Below, piece by piece: positions 6,892 to 16,808 of a stretch of DNA of 64,000 nt (its first letter is position 1; the number at the start of each line of letters is the position of its first letter). The translations under genes and the position numbers were made by a program. Origin of the DNA: Bacteroidota bacterium (GTDB lineage: Bacteria; Bacteroidota; Bacteroidia; B-17B0; Aurantibacillaceae); the NCBI GenBank assembly GCA_029237825.1, contig JAQZBQ010000007.1, forward strand, positions 124,001 to 188,000, written 5' to 3'. The notes below the pieces were generated by a model that did no database searches, was not told where the DNA came from, and saw only the letters and a list, made by a program, of their open reading frames with translations.

Positions 6892-9612
6892 ATGGACAAG
6901 TTTTCTTATGTTGGTACAAGCGATGTAAACGCTATTGAGAGTTTATTTTTACAATATAACCAGGACCCGAATTCAGTGGATTCATCCTGGAGGGATTTTT
7001 TCAAAGGGTTTGAATTCGCCCGCACCTCGTACGATTCAGATGGAGGAGCTATTCCAGAAAACGTCACAAAAGAATTCAAAGTTATTAGTTTAATCAATGG
7101 GTACCGCCAGCGCGGGCATTTGTTTACAAAAACAAACCCTGTGCGTCAGCGCAGGAATTATGAACCAACGCTGGCTCTTGAAAATTTTGGATTATCTGAA
7201 AAAGACCTTGAAACTGTTTTTCAGGCAGGGAATGAAATAGGGCTAGGCGCTGCCAAACTAAAAGATATTGTTTCGCACCTTGAACAAACGTACTGCCAAA
7301 GTATTGGCGTTGAATACGTGTATATGCGTGAACCAAAAGTGTTGAAATGGTTACAGGAGCGCATGGAAAAAAACAAAAACACACCTGCTTTTTCACTGGA
7401 TGAGAAAAAAACAATCCTAAAAAAGTTAACCCAGGCTGTTGTTTTTGAAAACTATCTGCACACGAAGTTTGTTGGTCAAAAACGCTTTTCGTTGGAGGGT
7501 GGTGAAGCTGTTATTCCGGCAATCAATGCTTTAATGGAACATGGCGCGAATTTAGGAATAGAGGACTACGTGATTGGTATGGCACACAGGGGTCGTTTAA
7601 ACGTTCTTACCAACATCATGAATAAAACCTACAAAGACGTCTTTACAGAGTTTGAAGGGCGTCCGAGTGAAGATTCATTGTTTGATGGGGATGTTAAGTA
7701 CCACATGGGCTATTCATCTGATCAGTTAAGTGATGATGGTAAAAATGTGCATATCAGCCTTACACCAAACCCATCACATTTGGAAACCTCAGCAGCTGTT
7801 GTTCAGGGCATTATTCGTTCTAAAATTGACAGCCGCCATGGAGGGGATAATTCGAGAGCATGCGCCATTACTCTTCACGGAGATGGGGCTATTGCCGGCC
7901 AGGGTTTGGTTTATGAATTAGTACAAATGAGCCAGCTAGATGGATACAAAACAGGGGGAACTGTTCATTTTGTAATTAATAACCAGGTTGGATTTACAAC
8001 TAATTTTCTTGATGCGCGTTCATCAACATACTGTACAGATGTAGCCAAAGTGGTGCTTAGCCCGGTGTTTCACGTAAACGGAGATGATGTGGAAGCCTTG
8101 TGTTTCATTTCAAAATTGGCAATGGAATTCAGGCAAACGTTCCACCGTGATGTATTTATTGATGTATTGTGTTACCGAAAATACGGCCACAACGAGGGCG
8201 ATGAACCACGTTTCACTCAACCGTTACTTTATAAAGCGATAGCGGCACATGCTAATCCTAAAGATATTTATGTTGAAAAACTTAAGGCTGAAAACTCACC
8301 TTTAGTTAATGAGGCAAAAATTTTGGAAACATCCTTTAAAGCTGAACTGGATTCTAATCTTGATGAAGCAAAAAAAACTGAAAAGGCAAAAATCACTTCT
8401 TTCTTGGAAGGAAGCTGGAAGGGCGTGAGGATGGCAACTAGTGGCGATTTTGATGAGTCGCCAAACACCGGCATCGATGAGAAACTATTCCTTGAAATTG
8501 CAAAAAAAACAACCGAACTGCCTAAAGACAAAAAGTTTTTCAATAAGATTCAGAAATTGTTCGATGATCGCAAAGCAATGATTGCAAACGATACGTATGA
8601 TTGGGCAATGGGTGAACTGTTAGCATACGCCTCTTTAATGAAAGAAGGGTTTCCTGTTCGCTTTAGCGGGCAGGATGTTGAGCGTGGTACTTTCTCGCAT
8701 CGTCACGCTATTGTGAAATTGGAAGACAGTGAAGAAGAATATACACCGCTGAATAATATTGACGCGAAAGTAAAACTAGAAATATACAATTCCCTATTAA
8801 GTGAATATGCTGTTTTAGGCTTTGAATATGGCTATGCTTTTGCAGCGCCAAACACTCTAACCATTTGGGAAGCGCAATTCGGGGATTTCTTTAATGGTGC
8901 CCAAATAATTGTTGACCAGTATTTAACTTCCGCTGAATATAAATGGCGCCGGATGAATGGATTGGTGGTGTTATTGCCACATGGATATGAAGGACAAGGT
9001 CCGGAACATTCAAGCGCCCGCATGGAACGCTTCCTTCAAGCCTGTGCAGAAAACAACATGCAGATTGTAAATACCACTACACCCGCACAGCAGTTCCATG
9101 TATTACGACGCCAGCTGAAACGCGACTTCCGAAAACCCCTTGTGTGTTTTACTCCAAAAAAATTATTACGTTATCCAACTTGCGTAAGTAAATTAACCGA
9201 CTTTACAAAAGGGAAATTTCAGGAAGTATTGGACGATTCGATTGACACAAAAAATGTTACTCGACTCGCATTTTGTTCAGGAAAAATATATTATGATTTA
9301 ATTGAACGTCGCGAAAAAGAAGGGACAAATGATATAGCTTTCATTCGATTAGAACAACTTTATCCATTTCCTAAAAAACAAGTTGATGCTATTTTAAAGA
9401 AGTATAACATGGTCACCGAATACCTTTTTATTCAGGAAGAGCCAGAAAATATGGGTCCATGGCGCTTTGTAGATAAAAACCTCCGCTCTTTGAACCTTAA
9501 ATACATTGGCAGAAACGAAGCAGCCAGTCCGGCTACCGGATTTGCGAAACGTCACGCCGCAGAGAATGAAGAAATTATGTCAAAAATTTTCTCGAAAGTA
9601 TTAGTAAAATAA
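6892..9612 (+). CDS. sucA: 2-oxoglutarate dehydrogenase E1 component
   Basis: Thiamine-diphosphate-dependent decarboxylase of the TCA cycle, 906 residues from the ATG at 6892 (MDKFSYVGTSDVNAIESLF), which is the normal family N-terminus. The open frame runs further upstream but that part overlaps the divergent SPOR gene and is unlike E1. Visible motifs: LYNQ-like N-terminal helix with SSWRDFFKGFEF, MAHRGRLNVLTNIM, SLTPNPSHLE, the TDP-binding HGDGAIAGQGLVYE to INNQVGFTTN, WEAQFGDFFNGAQ, and PHGYEGQGPEHSSAR. It acts in the cytosolic multienzyme complex with the E2 encoded next, 79 bases downstream, and a distant E3. Confidence 0.97.
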   Translation: MDKFSYVGTSDVNAIESLFLQYNQDPNSVDSSWRDFFKGFEFARTSYDSDGGAIPENVTKEFKVISLINGYRQRGHLFTKTNPVRQRRNYEPTLALENFGLSEKDLETVFQAGNEIGLGAAKLKDIVSHLEQTYCQSIGVEYVYMREPKVLKWLQERMEKNKNTPAFSLDEKKTILKKLTQAVVFENYLHTKFVGQKRFSLEGGEAVIPAINALMEHGANLGIEDYVIGMAHRGRLNVLTNIMNKTYKDVFTEFEGRPSEDSLFDGDVKYHMGYSSDQLSDDGKNVHISLTPNPSHLETSAAVVQGIIRSKIDSRHGGDNSRACAITLHGDGAIAGQGLVYELVQMSQLDGYKTGGTVHFVINNQVGFTTNFLDARSSTYCTDVAKVVLSPVFHVNGDDVEALCFISKLAMEFRQTFHRDVFIDVLCYRKYGHNEGDEPRFTQPLLYKAIAAHANPKDIYVEKLKAENSPLVNEAKILETSFKAELDSNLDEAKKTEKAKITSFLEGSWKGVRMATSGDFDESPNTGIDEKLFLEIAKKTTELPKDKKFFNKIQKLFDDRKAMIANDTYDWAMGELLAYASLMKEGFPVRFSGQDVERGTFSHRHAIVKLEDSEEEYTPLNNIDAKVKLEIYNSLLSEYAVLGFEYGYAFAAPNTLTIWEAQFGDFFNGAQIIVDQYLTSAEYKWRRMNGLVVLLPHGYEGQGPEHSSARMERFLQACAENNMQIVNTTTPAQQFHVLRRQLKRDFRKPLVCFTPKKLLRYPTCVSKLTDFTKGKFQEVLDDSIDTKNVTRLAFCSGKIYYDLIERREKEGTNDIAFIRLEQLYPFPKKQVDAILKKYNMVTEYLFIQEEPENMGPWRFVDKNLRSLNLKYIGRNEAASPATGFAKRHAAENEEIMSKIFSKVLVK

Positions 9613-9691
9613 CCATAAATAAAACATTCAATGTAGCTTTAAGTGAAACTGAAAGCGCACCTGTCTGAGATTAAAAATTAAAACAAATTAT

Positions 9692-10948
9692 ATGGCAATT
9701 GTAGAATTAAAAGTACCTAGTCCTGGAGAATCGATCACTGAAGTTGTTATTGCCCGTTGGGTAAAAAATACAGGTGATGTAGTTGAAAAGGATGATGTAT
9801 TAGCTGAAATTGATTCAGATAAAGCGACCTTAACACTTAACGCTGAAGAAGCGGGTAAAATTGAGGTTTTGGCCGCCGAAGGTGACACGGTAAAAGTTGG
9901 TCAGGTGGTTGTGAAAATTGATACATCTGTTAAACCAGAAGCGAAGGCCGAAGCGCCGAAAACAGAAGCTAAAAAAGAGGAACCAAAGAAAGAAGCTGCA
10001 ATCACTTCTGGTGGAACAGAAAAATCCGGAAATGCAACGTATGCGACTGGGACGCCGAGTATTGCAGCCGCTAAATTAATGGCAGAAAGCAACATCCAGG
10101 CCGGCCAATTGAACGGGACCGGTAAAGACGGGCGCATTACCAAACAAGACGTATTAATGGCATTATCCAATGGCTTGCCTACTGCATCAAAAGTGTTAAG
10201 CAACAGCTGGCAGGGAGGAAGAGAAAAAGACCGGTCAAAAATGACCTCTCTTCGTAAAACGGTAGCAAAACGACTGGTAGCTGTTAAAAATGAAACTGCC
10301 ATGTTAACCACATTTAACGAGGTTGACATGAGCGCGATATATGCAATTCGCGCTAAATACAAGGATAAGTTTAAAGAGGTATATGGAACCAATGTCGGAT
10401 TCATGAGTTTCTTTACAAAAGCTGTAACTGAGGCGTTATATCATTATCCCGCTGTAAATGCCATGATTGATGGAGAGGAGATTGTTTATAATAAGTATTG
10501 TGACATCGGAATAGCGGTGAGCGCCCCTAAAGGATTGATGGTTCCTGTTTTGCGTAACGCTGAATTGATGAGCATTGCCGATATTGAAAAAGGAATAAAA
10601 GATTTAGCTATTAAAGCCCGCGACGGAAAATTAACCATTGCTGATATGGAAGGCGGTACGTTTACCATTACAAACGGAGGTGTTTTTGGAAGTATGATGA
10701 GTACTCCAATCATTAATCCTCCTCAAAGCGCAATCCTGGGCATGCACAATGTTGTTGAACGCCCAATGGCAGTTGACGGACAGGTAGTCATTCGCCCAAT
10801 GATGTACATCGCACTAAGTTATGATCACAGGATCATTGATGGAAGAGAAAGTGTTGGTTTCTTAGTGAAAGTTAAAGAAATGTTGGAGAACCCAAGCAGA
10901 ATGTTGTTTGGGGGGAAAGTTCCTGAAGAGATTTTGCTTGGTTTATAA
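9692..10948 (+). CDS. sucB: 2-oxoglutarate dehydrogenase E2 (dihydrolipoyl succinyltransferase)
   Basis: A 418-residue E2. Residues 1-77 are the lipoyl domain with lipoylation lysine K44 in [11 protein letters not shown]. An Ala/Lys/Glu linker follows, then a peripheral subunit-binding domain at about 118-155 ([25 protein letters not shown]), then the catalytic domain with the C-terminal [11 protein letters not shown] motif (H379, D383). One lipoyl domain and the DHRIIDG form fit the succinyl-transferring enzyme, and linkage to sucA confirms it. The ATG at 9692 gives the usual [17 protein letters not shown] start. Confidence 0.97.
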   Translation: MAIVELKVPSPGESITEVVIARWVKNTGDVVEKDDVLAEIDSDKATLTLNAEEAGKIEVLAAEGDTVKVGQVVVKIDTSVKPEAKAEAPKTEAKKEEPKKEAAITSGGTEKSGNATYATGTPSIAAAKLMAESNIQAGQLNGTGKDGRITKQDVLMALSNGLPTASKVLSNSWQGGREKDRSKMTSLRKTVAKRLVAVKNETAMLTTFNEVDMSAIYAIRAKYKDKFKEVYGTNVGFMSFFTKAVTEALYHYPAVNAMIDGEEIVYNKYCDIGIAVSAPKGLMVPVLRNAELMSIADIEKGIKDLAIKARDGKLTIADMEGGTFTITNGGVFGSMMSTPIINPPQSAILGMHNVVERPMAVDGQVVIRPMMYIALSYDHRIIDGRESVGFLVKVKEMLENPSRMLFGGKVPEEILLGL

Positions 10949-10969
10949 TTTTTTATTTTCGTATTGGAA

Positions 10970-11005
10970 AAACCCTGGAGCGAAAAACTTCGGGGTTTCT
11001 TTTTA
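10970..11005 (+). terminator. Intrinsic terminator after sucB
   Basis: AAACCC-t-GGAG pairs with CTTC-g-GGGTTT around a CGAAAAA loop and is followed by CTTTTT. It lies 22 bases after the sucB stop and inside the extended, wrong 5' part of the next open frame, which supports the later start chosen for the next gene. Confidence 0.7.
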
Positions 11006-11071
11006 AAACGCATAACATCTCCGCCCTCTAAAATCCCTGTTGAATTCAAATTCATTACATTTAGAATACTT

Positions 11072-12760
11072 ATGCGCGGTGTCATTCAATTCATTCTGAA
11101 ACATCCTGTCCGTCTTTTTTGCATTTGCATTTTTGCAATGAACCTGACAATTGCATTGGTGTATAAAAACTCTGGCTCACCTAATACACACAAACACACG
11201 ACTCTATATGGTGGTGATGCGCAGGGATACTACGAATACTTAGACTGGGCCTTTAACGGAAAAAACATCAATTACGAATCGGGTTATTCTTATCCCCGTG
11301 GCGAAAACCGCATCTTAAAATATACGTTTGGAACGGCCGCCTTTCAACTTCCTTTCTCCTTAATTTCATCGGCTCTAGAATCAAAGCATCTGTCTGATTC
11401 TGCGTTTTCCTTTACCGATGATCTTCTCATTAATATCGGAGCTAGTTTTTATTTAGCACTTGCACTGTATCTGTTATTTCGCTTACTAGGTAAATTCTCT
11501 CTTTCAAAACGCTCCAGAGTTCTTGCGGTTATCACCATGTATGGTGCAACCAATTTGTTGTATTATTCTGCTATTGAGAATATGATGTCCCATTTGTATT
11601 CGTTTCTGAGTATATCAGGTTATGTATTTTATACCATCCAGTATACAGACTCTAAAGACAGAAAACATTTTCTATACTCTTTAATCTTTCTGTTTCTCAT
11701 AATAGCGATCAGACCATTCAATGTAATCATCGTTTTTCCGTTTCTGGTATACCTTTTTGCAAAAAGCAAAACAATTTCAAAGCTAATTTATTCAGTGATG
11801 ACGATTATTCTGGCTGGAACTATTCAAATCATCCTTTGGCGTTTTCAGTGTGGTGAATGGACTATCGCTTCTTATGATGGAGAAGGGTTCTATTGGTTTG
11901 ATCCGCAATTTAAAAACGTCCTCTTTAGTTTTCGAAAGGGATTGTTTGTGTACTCACCGGTATTAATTCTTTCCGTTTTCGGGTTACTATTCATGCCTGG
12001 AAAGAAATCGAGTCATATTGCCGTGATTTTTTCGTTATTAATTTTTACTTACACCGTATCCTGCTGGTGGCATTGGCCTTATGGCGACAGCTTCGGGCAT
12101 CGCGCATTTATTGACGTGTATCCTTTTCTTGCCCTTGGACTCGCCTCCACATTTGAGTATTTTAAAAACAAAGGGTTAAAAACAGGCATTGGAGTTTTTG
12201 TCATATTTTGCAGTGTAATTACCCTTTTTCAATCATGGCAATATGGCAATTTTATTCTCGCGCCAGAATATATGACTTTTGGAAAGTATAAAGCTACCTT
12301 CTTACAAACGAACGATTCCATTACGCGAGCGCTTGGCGGACCAAAAGACATATTTCCATATAAAGCCAGATATGACTTAATCTTTGATAGTTTAATGGAT
12401 ATGGATCTGTCTACACGCGAATACTCAGAGGCATTGGTTTTTAAGGATCACCCAAAAGGTCACCGTAAATGTTATTTGGATATTTCTTTTGTTAAGGAAG
12501 AAATCATCTCCGGTGGTTCTTTTGATGCGCGTTTACTTTTTCAAACCGCTGATACTGTAACTGAACAAACAACTTACCGGGGCTGCTGCCTAAACGAGGG
12601 ATCAGCGGATTATTTAAAACCCAATACCAAATCTTACTCCTTTCAACTCGACTTTCAACGCCTGAAACAAACTGAAAAATTAACTGTGTTTTTTACGAAT
12701 CCGCGGCTAAAGCCGTTTCGTATCAAACACGTGAAAGTAAAGGTATACTATATCCAGTAG
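11072..12760 (+). CDS. GT-C-like polytopic membrane protein, probable glycosyltransferase
   Basis: Start set at ATG 11072 (MRGVIQFILKHPVRLF); the frame extends upstream only to a TTG inside the sucB terminator. Product 562 residues with a first membrane span at about 12-32, a periplasmic loop holding the acidic GGDAQGYYEYLDWAF motif at about 49-63, some nine further spans up to about residue 400, and a C-terminal soluble region of about 150 residues rich in beta strands. An acidic residue in the first loop followed by many spans is the layout of GT-C lipid-linked sugar transferases (PMT/ArnT/GT39 style). I do not recognise the specific family or substrate. No glycan genes adjoin it. Confidence 0.6.
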   Translation: MRGVIQFILKHPVRLFCICIFAMNLTIALVYKNSGSPNTHKHTTLYGGDAQGYYEYLDWAFNGKNINYESGYSYPRGENRILKYTFGTAAFQLPFSLISSALESKHLSDSAFSFTDDLLINIGASFYLALALYLLFRLLGKFSLSKRSRVLAVITMYGATNLLYYSAIENMMSHLYSFLSISGYVFYTIQYTDSKDRKHFLYSLIFLFLIIAIRPFNVIIVFPFLVYLFAKSKTISKLIYSVMTIILAGTIQIILWRFQCGEWTIASYDGEGFYWFDPQFKNVLFSFRKGLFVYSPVLILSVFGLLFMPGKKSSHIAVIFSLLIFTYTVSCWWHWPYGDSFGHRAFIDVYPFLALGLASTFEYFKNKGLKTGIGVFVIFCSVITLFQSWQYGNFILAPEYMTFGKYKATFLQTNDSITRALGGPKDIFPYKARYDLIFDSLMDMDLSTREYSEALVFKDHPKGHRKCYLDISFVKEEIISGGSFDARLLFQTADTVTEQTTYRGCCLNEGSADYLKPNTKSYSFQLDFQRLKQTEKLTVFFTNPRLKPFRIKHVKVKVYYIQ

Positions 12761-12764
12761 CTTA

Positions 12765-13244
12765 TTAGTTTGCGTCAGGTAAAGCAATAAGGCTTCTTTG
12801 AGCCCGAAAAAAATCTACGAGATTTTCCTTTTGTTCATCACTTAACTTTGCGCCCTTATGCATCCATGTGTAAGAAACCATAGGCATTTCTCCTTCTTCA
12901 ACCATTTCAATGCATTCTTCGAGCTTGTGATCTTTTTTCTTATCCGAATAGGTTCCCCAAATAGAAAAATTCAAATGTCGGGTACCCTCATCAATGTGGT
13001 TTTGCATCCACCAGGATATGGGCGCAATATTTGAATACCATGGATATACTGGTTGACCAGAATGGCAGTCATAACATGCAGCTTTAAGTGTATTGGCCAC
13101 TTCTGTTCCCGGCGAAGATAAAGCCACAAAATCTTTTTTAGCGTCAAAAGGTTCCGTTGTTTTTTCAAAGCGAATGGACTGAATGAGTAAAAACAAAAAA
13201 ACCAGAACGATGGCGATATTCTTTGGTGTGAAGCGCTTTTTCAT
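12765..13244 (-). CDS. Membrane-anchored haem-binding domain protein (c-type haem motif)
   Basis: A 159-residue protein with an N-terminal membrane anchor (IAIVLVFLFLLIQSI) and a periplasmic domain carrying one CxxCH haem attachment motif, ACYDCHSGQPVYPWYSNIAP, followed by WWMQNHIDEGTRHLNFSIW and later MPMVSYTWMHKGAKLSDEQK. This pattern is the small Haem_bd family (PF14376) common in Bacteroidota, with Met/His candidates for the distal ligand in the second half. It probably takes part in periplasmic electron transfer. Its stop is 5 bases from the convergent membrane protein. It is divergent from the EEP phosphoesterase gene. Confidence 0.85.
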   Translation of the reverse strand: MKKRFTPKNIAIVLVFLFLLIQSIRFEKTTEPFDAKKDFVALSSPGTEVANTLKAACYDCHSGQPVYPWYSNIAPISWWMQNHIDEGTRHLNFSIWGTYSDKKKDHKLEECIEMVEEGEMPMVSYTWMHKGAKLSDEQKENLVDFFRAQRSLIALPDAN

Positions 13245-13303
13245 GTGCGGAAAATTTTAATAAATAATAACACGGGGCAAATATGCTATAATTTTCGAAA
13301 CCG

Positions 13304-13311
13304 TATCTTTG
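13304..13311 (+). promoter_or_regulatory. Bacteroidota-type -7 box before the EEP gene
   Basis: TATCTTTG matches TAnnTTTG exactly and lies 27 bases before the chosen ATG at 13339, in the gap between two divergent genes. No clear -33 TTG is seen. Confidence 0.5.
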
Positions 13312-13338
13312 CACCTAATCATTTTCACATCTTTTACC

Positions 13339-14349
13339 ATGAGGTATCTTTTTTATTTAATTCTCGCTTCTGTTAGTGTTTTTCCCGCATTTTCTCAACA
13401 CCAGCCAATTACTTTAGCTTTTTACAATTGCGAAAATTTTTTCGATACAAAGGATGACCCTGCTAAAAAAGATGAAGAATTTCTGCCCCAGTCCCCGCTT
13501 AAGTGGGATAGTACGCGTTTTATGAATAAACTATTTAAAATTGCGGAAGTACTCGACTCAACTGTTTCCGGACCGGGCTTACCGGCGTTAGTTGGATTGG
13601 TTGAAATTGAAAATAAGGAAGTTCTCGACGAGCTGGTTTCGAAATCACAATTAAAAAAAACGTCCTATGGCGTTCTTGCAACTGATAGCCCCGATGAACG
13701 GAGTATAGATTGTGGTTTATTATATGATAAATCTGTGTTTACGCTTATTGATTTTCAGGAAATAAACGCTACCAATCCCTCGCTTGGAGATTATAAAACA
13801 AGGAATATTTTGTTTGCTACAGTTAAAGCAACAAACGGTGATGTTTTTTACGTATTTGTGAATCATTGGCCGAGCCGCCGCGAAGGTCAAAAGGAATCTG
13901 AGCCACGTCGTGTTTTTGCGGCAGAGCAGGTTCGGAACAAAATTAATGAGTTACAGAAAAAAGACCAGAAAGCAAAAATAATCGTAATGGGTGATTTTAA
14001 CGATCATCCTGATGATGTTAGTGTGCTGAAAACCCTAAAGGCCAGCGATAAGCCAAAAGACAAATCAGAACTCTATAATCCTTACCAGACTTTAGATGCG
14101 TTGAAGCAAGGAACGCATTATTACGACAAGGAATGGCGAGTATTAGATCAGATCATTGTTTCCCAGGGATTTATTAATGCCAGGAAAGGATACAAGTTCG
14201 ATCCAAAGAATGCACACATCTTACGCAAAGATTTTGTTCTTTTTAAGAACCAAAAGACTGGGGAAGAAAAACCGAACCGTACATTTAGTGGTGAAAAATA
14301 CCATAATGGTTATAGCGATCATTTGTCTGTTTACATAACACTTCACTAA
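13339..14349 (+). CDS. Secreted endonuclease/exonuclease/phosphatase-family hydrolase
   Basis: The ATG at 13339 gives a clean signal peptide, MRYLFYLILASVSVFPAFSQ; an in-frame TTG 30 bases upstream would bury it behind ten extra residues and lies on the promoter box. The 336-residue product has EEP-fold landmarks: FYNCENFFDT (N/E metal site), LVGLVEIENKEVL, FVNHWPSRREG, IVMGDFNDHPDD and the closing GYSDHLSVY with the catalytic SDH. Such exported EEP proteins hydrolyse phosphodiesters or sugar/lipid phosphates; substrate unknown. The 3' end overlaps the convergent next gene by 4 bases. Confidence 0.9.
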   Translation: MRYLFYLILASVSVFPAFSQHQPITLAFYNCENFFDTKDDPAKKDEEFLPQSPLKWDSTRFMNKLFKIAEVLDSTVSGPGLPALVGLVEIENKEVLDELVSKSQLKKTSYGVLATDSPDERSIDCGLLYDKSVFTLIDFQEINATNPSLGDYKTRNILFATVKATNGDVFYVFVNHWPSRREGQKESEPRRVFAAEQVRNKINELQKKDQKAKIIVMGDFNDHPDDVSVLKTLKASDKPKDKSELYNPYQTLDALKQGTHYYDKEWRVLDQIIVSQGFINARKGYKFDPKNAHILRKDFVLFKNQKTGEEKPNRTFSGEKYHNGYSDHLSVYITLH

Positions 14350-14783
14350 ATTACCAACGTTCTGTTTTTTGTGGAAATGTGCGGCTGTTGCTGCTCCAGA
14401 CACCAGGCTTCTGCTTCATTCATTTTATTAAACACGCGGTAGGGAAACGAGGGCCGGTATACATTTAAATAGAAATTGGCAATTAAACGGTGCCCAAGCG
14501 TAGAAACCAAAACTGCCATACAGGATTTTTGAAACGTTGGTTCCAGTTCTTTGGCACGTTTTCGTGCCTCATCCGTATAAACAACAGTTCCGTTTTCACT
14601 GTAAACTAAAAAAGCATATGTGTTATTTCCGCTAAATGCTTTGTAAACCTCAATATTTTCATCCACATTCTCTGCGGTGACCTCTGAATTTTTCTTAAGC
14701 ATTACCCGGATGATTCCGTCCCCGCAAAGGCTGATAACAGCTGTAGCGGTTTCCGTTTTTTTAAAAACAGTGTAAGCGGACAT
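14346..14783 (-). CDS. SpoIIAA/STAS-like cytosolic protein of unknown function
   Basis: A 145-residue soluble protein without signal peptide. It opens with two strands (ATAVISLCGDGIIRVMLK), then an alternating helix/strand pattern (VDENIEVYKAFSG, YAFLVYSENGTVVYTDEARKRAKELE, CMAVLVSTLGHRLIANFYL) and ends in a helix EAEAWCLEQQ. This looks like the compact SpoIIAA-like/STAS folds often found alone in Bacteroidota genomes, but no diagnostic residue is conserved enough to be sure. It is divergent from the aminopeptidase gene at 14836 and convergent with the EEP gene, so it is a single-gene unit. Confidence 0.6.
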   Translation of the reverse strand: MSAYTVFKKTETATAVISLCGDGIIRVMLKKNSEVTAENVDENIEVYKAFSGNNTYAFLVYSENGTVVYTDEARKRAKELEPTFQKSCMAVLVSTLGHRLIANFYLNVYRPSFPYRVFNKMNEAEAWCLEQQQPHISTKNRTLVI

Positions 14784-14835
14784 TTAAAAAAAAGTTATAT
14801 TAGTACAAAACAAATATAATTAACTAATCGACAAA

Positions 14836-16125
14836 ATGAAATATTCCGCCATAAACAACCAGTTGTTCATCGATAATAGGAAACGATTTACGCAGCATCT
14901 AAAACCAAATTCAGTTGCCTTGTTTGTGAGCAATGATATTTTACCCACAAACGCCGACGGTTCATTTGGGTTTGTACAAAACAGCGATTTATTTCATTTA
15001 AGCGGTATCGATCAGGAAGACACCATTTTAATGATTTTTCCTGGCGTAAAAGACGGCAAACACAAAGAGGTTTTATTTATTAAAGAAACAAGCGAACTCA
15101 TAGCCGTTTGGGAAGGCGCAAAACTTACAAAAGAGCAGGCCAAGACCGTTAGTGGTATTGAAAATATTTATTGGCACCACGAATTCGAAAAAGTATTTAA
15201 AGGTTTTGTTTTTCAGGCAGAAAACCTGTATTTAAACAGTAATGAACATACACGTCGTTACATTGATATGGAAAGTGCAGAAATGCGTTTCAACAAAAGG
15301 ATAAGAGAACAATTTCCTCTGCATACGGTGTTACGCTCTGCGCCAATCATGCATAAAATACGAGCCATAAAACACCCAATCGAAATTGAGCAAATTCAAC
15401 AGGCTTGTAACATTACTGAAAAAGGCTTTCGAAGATTGCTCGGTTTTGTAAAGCCAGGGGTAATGGAATACGAAATTGAAGCAGAACTGATTCATGAGTT
15501 TGTAAGAAACCGTAGCCGGGGCTTTGCCTATGGACCTATTGTTGCCAGCGGACCAAATGCTTGTGTGTTACACTATGTTGATAACAATCAACAGTGTAAA
15601 GATGGCGATGTTATTTTACTGGACGTGGCCGCCGAATACGCTAACTATGCCAGTGATATGACGCGTGCAATTCCGGTTAACGGCAAATATACCAAACGGC
15701 AAAAGGAGGTGTATAACGCCGTTTTAAGCGTAATGAAAGCAGCCACTAAGATGCTGGTTGCAGGAAATACCTTCGAAAAGTACAACAAAACTGTTGGCGA
15801 ATTAATGACTGAAGAGCTCCTGCAATTAGGTTTACTTAAATCGGATGAGGTTAAAAATCAAAACCCGGCCTGGCCAGCATTTAAGAAATATTTCATGCAT
15901 GGTACATCGCACTTCCTTGGCCTGGACGTTCACGACGTCGGTTTCTTTCACGAACCGATGCAGGCGGGAATGGTTTTCACCTGCGAACCCGGGATCTACA
16001 TTCCTGAAGAAGGACTGGGAATAAGATTAGAAAATAACATTTTAATTACTTCCAGTGGAAATGAAGATTTGATGAAAACGATTCCCTTGGAAACAGACGA
16101 AATCGAGGAGTTGATGAATAAATAA
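14836..16125 (+). CDS. pepP: Xaa-Pro aminopeptidase (aminopeptidase P)
   Basis: Cytosolic dinuclear metallopeptidase of 429 residues that removes N-terminal residues preceding proline. Residues 1-150 are the creatinase/aminopeptidase P N-terminal domain, about 172-425 the pita-bread M24 domain. The five metal ligands are all present: D263 and D274 (LLDVAAEYANYASDMTR), H359 (MHGTSHFLGLDVHD), E384 (CEPGIYIPEE) and E399 (GIRLENNI). The ATG at 14836 fits MKYSAINNQLFIDNRKRF. A terminator hairpin lies 35 bases after the stop. Confidence 0.95.
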   Translation: MKYSAINNQLFIDNRKRFTQHLKPNSVALFVSNDILPTNADGSFGFVQNSDLFHLSGIDQEDTILMIFPGVKDGKHKEVLFIKETSELIAVWEGAKLTKEQAKTVSGIENIYWHHEFEKVFKGFVFQAENLYLNSNEHTRRYIDMESAEMRFNKRIREQFPLHTVLRSAPIMHKIRAIKHPIEIEQIQQACNITEKGFRRLLGFVKPGVMEYEIEAELIHEFVRNRSRGFAYGPIVASGPNACVLHYVDNNQQCKDGDVILLDVAAEYANYASDMTRAIPVNGKYTKRQKEVYNAVLSVMKAATKMLVAGNTFEKYNKTVGELMTEELLQLGLLKSDEVKNQNPAWPAFKKYFMHGTSHFLGLDVHDVGFFHEPMQAGMVFTCEPGIYIPEEGLGIRLENNILITSSGNEDLMKTIPLETDEIEELMNK

Positions 16126-16159
16126 GGGCAATTTGCCGTAAAACGTTAAATATCAAGAC

Positions 16160-16205
16160 AAAAGGTAATTTCTCATACGCATGAAGGTTACCTTTTCTCT
16201 TTTTA
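16160..16205 (+). terminator. Intrinsic terminator after pepP
   Basis: AAAAGGTAA at 16160-16168 pairs perfectly with TTACCTTTT at 16188-16196, followed by CTCTTTTT. It separates pepP from the sigma-factor gene. Confidence 0.7.
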
Positions 16206-16230
16206 AGCATTAACCCAATAGAAAGACTTT

Positions 16231-16788
16231 ATGTCGAAAACGCAATTCACCGACCTTGAATTTATTGAAGGACTCAGGCATAATAATGATGCAGTGTTGC
16301 GGGCTTTGTACAAAAAGTATTTTAATCTCGTTCTTAAATATGTTGTAAACAATAGTGGAAATAGTGAAGTTGCTGCCGACGTTTATCAGGAAACAATTAT
16401 TGTTCTATACGAAAACGCACAAAAGCCAGCATTTACATTAAATTGCCAGCTGCAGACCTATATTTTTTCGATCGCAAAACGCCTTTGGTTGAAACAACTC
16501 AGGATGAATGGGTCGCTTTCAAGGTTTAAAGAAGACGAAGAAAACGAGGTGGTTGATGTTGAAAGCGAACTGTCTGACCATTTAAAAAAAGAATCAGATA
16601 TTGAAAAAATGAATGTATGCATGGAGAATCTGGGAGAACCCTGTAAAACGCTATTAAAGGATTTTTATGTGTATAGGCTAAGCATGGACGAGATCTCGGA
16701 GAAGTTCGGGTATACAAACTCCGATAATGCTAAAACACAAAAGTATAAATGTTTACAACGTTTAAAGCGGTATTTTTTTGAAAATTAA
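16231..16788 (+). CDS. ECF-family RNA polymerase sigma factor
   Basis: A 185-residue sigma-70 family protein with region 2 at about 22-90 (LRALYKKYFNLVLKYV, DVYQETIIVLYEN, QTYIFSIAKRLWLKQLR) and region 4 at about 130-182 (CKTLLKDFYVYRLSMDEISEKFGYTNSDNAKTQKYKCLQRLKRYF), with no region 3, the ECF layout. The linker is acidic (EDEENEVVDVESEL). The next gene starts 20 bases later and has an anti-sigma-like cytosolic N-terminus, so the pair is probably a sigma/anti-sigma module that reports on the envelope. The sigma factor likely also drives its own operon, but no promoter repeat could be picked out by eye. Confidence 0.92.
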   Translation: MSKTQFTDLEFIEGLRHNNDAVLRALYKKYFNLVLKYVVNNSGNSEVAADVYQETIIVLYENAQKPAFTLNCQLQTYIFSIAKRLWLKQLRMNGSLSRFKEDEENEVVDVESELSDHLKKESDIEKMNVCMENLGEPCKTLLKDFYVYRLSMDEISEKFGYTNSDNAKTQKYKCLQRLKRYFFEN

Positions 16789-16808
16789 AATGACAGACGG
16801 AAATAGAG

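Noticed and set aside
10964-11071. TTG-started extension of the GT-C-like protein
   Set aside because: It runs through the sucB terminator and precedes the real first membrane span; the ATG at 11072 is better.
12725-12745. CACGTG with partial parS resemblance near 12730, and another near 770
   Set aside because: The flanks do not match either parS form; they are ordinary coding occurrences of the hexamer.
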